In this document: positions 25,231 through 28,430 of the stretch, in pieces
How the letters are laid out: every line of letters starts with the position of its first letter
Position numbering within the stretch: position 1 is the first letter of the stretch
DNA from: Aphodousia faecalis
GTDB lineage: Bacteria; Pseudomonadota; Gammaproteobacteria; Burkholderiales; Burkholderiaceae_F
Length of the DNA stretch: 28,430 nucleotides
NCBI GenBank assembly: GCA_018712705.1
Contig: DVGM01000019.1
Span: forward strand, 1-28,430
Direction: 5' to 3'
Made by a program: the position numbers and the translations under genes
The notes under the pieces: generated by a model
The model's input: the letters and a program-made list of their open reading frames with translations, nothing else
Told to the model about the DNA's origin: nothing
Database searches by the model: none

Positions 25231-26322
25231 ATGACTGAACATTTTCAAGGAAAACGACCCCGTGAATGGGGCATCTCTTTCGGCGTCCTGCCGACCGGCA
25301 CCCATAACGCTATCACCGACGTCAAGGGCGTTAAAGTCGGCCAAGTCACTTTGATTGACGATGCCAAAGGCATGCGTACCGGTGTGACAGCCATTCTTCC
25401 TCACGACGGCAATATTTTTCAGCACAAAGTCGCAGCCGGTATTTTCTTGGGTAATGCTTTCGGCAAGATGGTGGGTTACCCTCAGGTCAAAGAGCTCGGA
25501 AATATCGAAACGCCCATTGTTTTAACCAATACTTTAAATTTAGCCTCCGCCATTGATGGCATCATTGATTACGTTTTCAGCTTCAAGGAAAACGACTCTG
25601 TTGAGTCCGTTAATTGCGTTGTGGGCGAAACCAATGATGGAGCGATCAACAATATCCGCAAGCGTTTTGTCACCAGGGAAGATGTTTTAAAGGCTATTGT
25701 CGAAGCCAAAGACGGTCCGGTTGAAGAAGGCGGAGTCGGGGCCGGTACGGGGACAAAGGCTTTTAACTTTAAAGGTGGCATCGGTACGGCTTCCCGTAAA
25801 CTGCCGGACAATATGGGTGGCTACACCGTAGGGGTGCTCGTACAGAGCAATTTCGGCGGACTTTTAAATATTAATGGCGTTGAGGTAGGCAAGGCACTAG
25901 GAGGCTTCCCCTATCAAAAAGAAATTGAGTGCGCCGATGGCTCCATCATGATGATTGTCGCCACCGATGCCCCGCTTGAAGCCAGAAATTTGGAACGAGT
26001 GGCCAAACGGGCCTTTATGGGACTGGCTAAAACGGGCGGCGTTGCCTCAAACGGTTCCGGAGACTTTGTGATTGCGTTTTCGACCAACGAAAGTGTTCGG
26101 GTGGAACACAAAGCTAAAAAACTGGCCAAACAAACCATGTCTGTCGTTCGCAACGATGATATGACCCCGATTTTCATGGCTACCATTGAAGCCACCGAAG
26201 AAGCCATCATCAATTCACTTTTTGCGGCACACGACACCCCGACTCATGACGGCCGAGTCATTAAGGCTCTGCCTCTTGATAAAGTCATGGAAATGATGCG
26301 CAAACACGCAAAAATTGGTTAA
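25231..26322 (+). CDS. P1 family peptidase (DmpA-like), cytoplasmic paralogue
   Basis: A 363-residue P1-family self-processing peptidase, clearly duplicated from its neighbour at 23944: long identical runs occur, such as NIETPIVLTNTLN, VGAGTGTKAFNFKGGIGTAS and NGSGDFVIAFSTN. It starts MTEHFQGKRPREWGISFG and has no signal peptide, so it should act in the cytoplasm. The ATG at 25231 has AAAGGA nine bases upstream; an in-frame ATG at 25183 has no ribosome site and precedes the conserved region. The expected cleavage and nucleophile are G275 and S276. It has its own upstream gap after a terminator, so it is probably independently transcribed. The substrate is unknown. Confidence 0.9.
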   Translation: MTEHFQGKRPREWGISFGVLPTGTHNAITDVKGVKVGQVTLIDDAKGMRTGVTAILPHDGNIFQHKVAAGIFLGNAFGKMVGYPQVKELGNIETPIVLTNTLNLASAIDGIIDYVFSFKENDSVESVNCVVGETNDGAINNIRKRFVTREDVLKAIVEAKDGPVEEGGVGAGTGTKAFNFKGGIGTASRKLPDNMGGYTVGVLVQSNFGGLLNINGVEVGKALGGFPYQKEIECADGSIMMIVATDAPLEARNLERVAKRAFMGLAKTGGVASNGSGDFVIAFSTNESVRVEHKAKKLAKQTMSVVRNDDMTPIFMATIEATEEAIINSLFAAHDTPTHDGRVIKALPLDKVMEMMRKHAKIG

Positions 26323-26332
26323 TTGACTTAGT

Positions 26333-26366
26333 AAGGCCGGTTCAAATAACGCTGCCGGCCTTTTTT
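26333..26366 (+). terminator. Intrinsic terminator of the second P1 peptidase gene
   Basis: AAGGCCGG and CCGGCCTT (26333-26340 with 26355-26362) pair and run into six T (26361-26366). The T-run overlaps the stop codon of the convergent MFS gene. Confidence 0.88.
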
Positions 26367-27618
26367 AGTTCTCTTCGTTTTTAATTTGATTAGCCGTCAA
26401 AGCTTCGTGCCCCACGTTAAGTTTTTGCGGACGCTTTTTCCAGACAATCCAATAAAGCGGAATGGTGAGGGCAACAACGGCGGCGTTAATGGCAAAAATG
26501 CCCGCGTAACCCACTGGCTGAACCAAAAAACCGGATAAGTACGGAGCCATGCCCACACCCAAGTCAAAGAAGATGAAAATGGTGCTCGTAGCCTGAGCAA
26601 ACCGCTCACGCGGCACTAAAGAAATACCGGAAACTTGAGAAAGTGATTGAAAGTTTCCGAATCCCAAGCCCATGATGGCGCCGGCTAACAGAACCACCCA
26701 ACTGCCTGCGTGAGATGCAAGCAACAAAAGCCCCACAATCATTAACACGAGTGTTGAGAAAATTAACACTACCGGACCATGAGCATCATAGAATTTTCCC
26801 GTTATCGGACGCGTGAGTAAGCTTGCTCCCGCGTACAAAAGGAAAAAGCTTGAAGCGGCAGCCACCACGTCATACGTTTTTGCATAATCGGCGAGCAGCG
26901 CCTGAACATTGCCCCAGGTCAAACAAACGATACCGACAAAGATACTGAAGGGCACCAAACGTTTGTCAATGAAATCGTCAAGTGAGAGACTTTTTTTCTC
27001 ACGTTTTTGATCTTTGGGGGGCGTGACATCAATGACAAACCACATCAAAAGAAGACTGACAGCAGACAATCCCGTAGCGATACTGAAAATACCGTCATAA
27101 CCCAGCGAGCCGATTAACGCGATACCGATAAAAGGACCAAAGCACAGCGCCAGAGCCGTACTCATCGAAAAATACGAAATTCCGCGCCCATGAAACTGTC
27201 TGGGAACAATCGTAGCCACATAGGTACCGGTGGCCGTGCCGATAACGCCCATGGCTACGCCTGAGATAAAACGAACGGAGAAAATCTGCCATATTTCGTG
27301 CGAAAAGAAATAGGCCACGTTCATTAAAAAGAAAAAGAAAACTCCGATACCTAAAACACGCCGATAGCCAACATCACGAATAATACTGCCGGTGAAAAAA
27401 CGACCCACCAGGCAACCGATCACAACGATCCCCGTCGCAAGACCGGCCGTTGAGGCAGAAGCAGAAAAACCGTCCATTAAATAGCGAGTACAAACAACAA
27501 AAATGGCGTAGTAGCCAATCATGCCTAGCATATTGATGAGCGAGATCGCAACAAACGTACGGGAGAAAATAGCGCGCAAGGCGCTTTGCGGTGCTTCAGA
27601 ACCCATTTCATTCAGCAT
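26365..27618 (-). CDS. MFS transporter
   Basis: An inner-membrane MFS permease of about 417 residues with twelve hydrophobic segments. The first helix begins SRTFVAISLINMLGMIGYYAIF, and GRFFTGSIIRDVGYRRVLG is motif A between helices 2 and 3. A charged central loop (about DVTPPKDQKREKKSLSLDDFIDKR) separates the halves, and RPITGKFYDAHGP is the second-half copy of motif A. The start is uncertain: ATG at 27618 or 27606 would place a short polar head before the first helix, while a GTG at 27684 would add a long one; none has a good Shine-Dalgarno. It is divergent from the trp-type leader. Similar carriers are often annotated as drug or sugar efflux, but the substrate is not known. Confidence 0.8.
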   Translation of the reverse strand: MLNEMGSEAPQSALRAIFSRTFVAISLINMLGMIGYYAIFVVCTRYLMDGFSASASTAGLATGIVVIGCLVGRFFTGSIIRDVGYRRVLGIGVFFFFLMNVAYFFSHEIWQIFSVRFISGVAMGVIGTATGTYVATIVPRQFHGRGISYFSMSTALALCFGPFIGIALIGSLGYDGIFSIATGLSAVSLLLMWFVIDVTPPKDQKREKKSLSLDDFIDKRLVPFSIFVGIVCLTWGNVQALLADYAKTYDVVAAASSFFLLYAGASLLTRPITGKFYDAHGPVVLIFSTLVLMIVGLLLLASHAGSWVVLLAGAIMGLGFGNFQSLSQVSGISLVPRERFAQATSTIFIFFDLGVGMAPYLSGFLVQPVGYAGIFAINAAVVALTIPLYWIVWKKRPQKLNVGHEALTANQIKNEEN

Positions 27619-27800
27619 AAAAAGCAATAGAGAGAAGGCTGGGTATCTTACTACTTTTTTTCTGCTCTCTATAGCATCAGACACATATGATCAGTACCGT
27701 ATATTTTTTGTTTTTCTGAGTAGTTGCCCTTAGTTTCTAGAAAAATTAATCCAAAAAGCCTATTTTTTGGCTCTAATTCTCTATATAGAATGTTTTCATC

Positions 27801-27866
27801 ATGAAAGCAAAATCGTCTTTAACCTCTTTGGCTCAATCTCGCCGTTGGTGGTGGCTCACTCATTAG
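27801..27866 (+). CDS. trpL: trp-type leader peptide with three Trp codons
   Basis: A 21-codon ORF starting at the ATG at 27801 and ending at TAG 27864-27866. Three consecutive TGG codons stand at 27846-27854, preceded by two Arg codons and followed by only three codons before the stop. This is the layout of Trp attenuator leader peptides, in which ribosome stalling at Trp codons under tryptophan shortage decides the fold of the downstream RNA. A terminator hairpin with T-run follows at 27913-27935. No strong Shine-Dalgarno is visible. No trp biosynthetic gene is seen downstream within the window. Confidence 0.85.
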   Translation: MKAKSSLTSLAQSRRWWWLTH

Positions 27867-27868
27867 TA

Positions 27869-27935
27869 GCGGGCCTTGGACGATTTACGCTTGACTGAAT
27901 ACCCCCAATATTAGCCCGCGAAATGCGGGCTTTTT
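27869..27935 (+). promoter_or_regulatory. trp-type attenuator (antiterminator/terminator)
   Basis: Terminator: AGCCCGC/GCGGGCT (27913-27919 with 27925-27931), loop GAAAT, then TTTTT. Antiterminator alternative: GCGGGC at 27869-27874, just after the leader stop, can pair with GCCCGC at 27914-27919 and so destroy the terminator. Segment 1, overlapping the Trp codons, is less clear by eye. Confidence 0.82.
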
Positions 27936-27979
27936 CTTATCTATCCGGTTTCGCGGCTAACTCCAAAAAAGGAAATGTG

Positions 27980-28108
27980 ATGAGTTACCGGATACAAAAA
28001 AAAGAAAAATCTCCTCCGTACACGATGGCAAAAAGCTTCACGTTAAAAGTTTTTTCAATGTACTTTAAAGGGATTTCATCATGTTATTTCAACACGCTGC
28101 TTCCGTAA
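27980..28108 (+). CDS. Small ORF between attenuator and solute-binding gene
   Basis: A 42-codon ORF with AAGGA (27969-27973) six bases before its ATG. The peptide is basic and begins MSYRIQKKEKSPPYTMAKS; no family is recognised. It overlaps the start of the solute-binding gene by 28 bases in another frame, so its translation could couple to or interfere with that start. It may simply be chance. Confidence 0.3.
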   Translation: MSYRIQKKEKSPPYTMAKSFTLKVFSMYFKGISSCYFNTLLP

Positions 28109-28398
28109 CACGCCGCGCTTTAACTCTATCGGCTATTTCTCTGCTATTGATTGGAGCATACTCCAATGCTTTCGCTCAAAAAGAGAAGGTTTTCCGCTGG
28201 AGTAGCGCGGGCGATTTTCTTACCTTTGATGTTCACGCTCAAAATGAATCTCTGAATTCAGCTGCCAACGCCGCGGTATACGAAGCACTGGTTCGGTACA
28301 ACACCGATATGCGTGTTGAGCCTTGTCTGGCAAGCCAATACCAACGAGTCAAAAACGGTTTTCTTTTTACCGCGAGTTCCGTAAAGCCCCGCCATTAA
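28081..28398 (+). pseudogene. Family-5 solute-binding protein, N-terminal part, apparently broken
   Basis: The ORF encodes 105 residues: a signal peptide (RRALTLSAISLLLIGAYS, cut after AFA) and then the N-terminus of an SBP_5 periplasmic binding protein of peptide-type ABC transporters: FRWSSAGDFLTFDVHAQNES, then AVYEALVRYNTDMRVEP and CLASQYQRVKNGFLFT. Intact members have about 500 residues. Family members continue here with a pattern like LRxGVKFHDGTP, but the frame instead reads ASSVKPRH and stops. A GTPMS-like stretch appears in another frame at 28413-28427, after a 20-bp perfect palindrome, suggesting a frameshift or small insertion. AAGGGA lies before the ATG at 28081. The window ends at 28430, so the rest cannot be seen. 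Confidence 0.65.
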
Positions 28399-28406
28399 TG
28401 GCGGGG
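28387..28406. repeat. 20-bp perfect palindrome inside the broken gene
   Basis: CCCCGCCATT/AATGGCGGGG is a perfect palindrome, flanked at a distance by the inverted pair GTTCC (28377-28381) and GGAAC (28413-28417). No T-run follows, so it is not a standard terminator. It lies at the point where the solute-binding protein reading frame is lost. Confidence 0.6.
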
Positions 28407-28430
28407 ATATAAGGAACGCCAATGTCAATT

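Noticed and set aside
28422..28430. Start of a new gene at the window end
   Set aside because: AAGGA is well placed, but only three codons are visible, and the stretch also fits a continuation of the broken solute-binding gene.

Overview
The window looks like a chromosomal stretch of a Gram-negative betaproteobacterium (order Burkholderiales). The evidence is the core order pepA-holC-(small gene)-valS on the plus strand, a Porin_4-type outer-membrane porin ending in Phe, and a set of transporters and amidohydrolases typical of asaccharolytic, amino-acid-using gut members such as the Sutterellaceae. The family-level guess is inference; no rRNA is present.

Layout. (1) 100-10510 is an uptake and hydrolysis region. 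It holds two AbgA-like M20 amidohydrolases, two DcuC-family carriers, two MFS carriers (one of the OFA type), a porin and a GntR/UTRA regulator. The regulator is divergent from the second DcuC carrier, and the intergenic region carries a large palindromic operator candidate whose core word recurs between the porin and the OFA carrier. (2) 10576-12841 is AT-rich. It holds a secreted M15-type peptidase and a COG1373-type AAA+ ATPase preceded by three perfect 14-bp repeats at an exact 23-bp period. The island abuts a potE gene cut off after about 194 codons. (3) 12842-16177 is a speF-potE acid/polyamine locus on the minus strand. A 44-codon ORF upstream of speF has a strong Shine-Dalgarno and a motif with the same spacing as the ornithine-sensing arrest peptide SpeFL of gammaproteobacteria. 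(4) 16178-18456 holds a U32 (TrhP-like) tRNA-modification protein, a GNAT acetyltransferase and a VOC protein on the minus strand. (5) 18630-23788 holds pepA, holC, a small DUF2486-like gene and valS. (6) 23944-26322 holds two P1-family (DmpA-like) self-processing peptidases, one with and one without a signal peptide. (7) 26365-28430 holds an MFS carrier and, divergently, a textbook trp-type attenuator (leader peptide with three Trp codons, then an intrinsic terminator). The next genes are not trp genes but a small ORF and a broken family-5 solute-binding-protein gene.

The genes suggest a cell that imports peptides, N-acylated amino acids or dicarboxylates and hydrolyses them internally and in the periplasm. 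The two most notable signals are regulatory leaders: the SpeFL-like peptide before ornithine decarboxylase, and the Trp-codon attenuator placed before a transporter gene.
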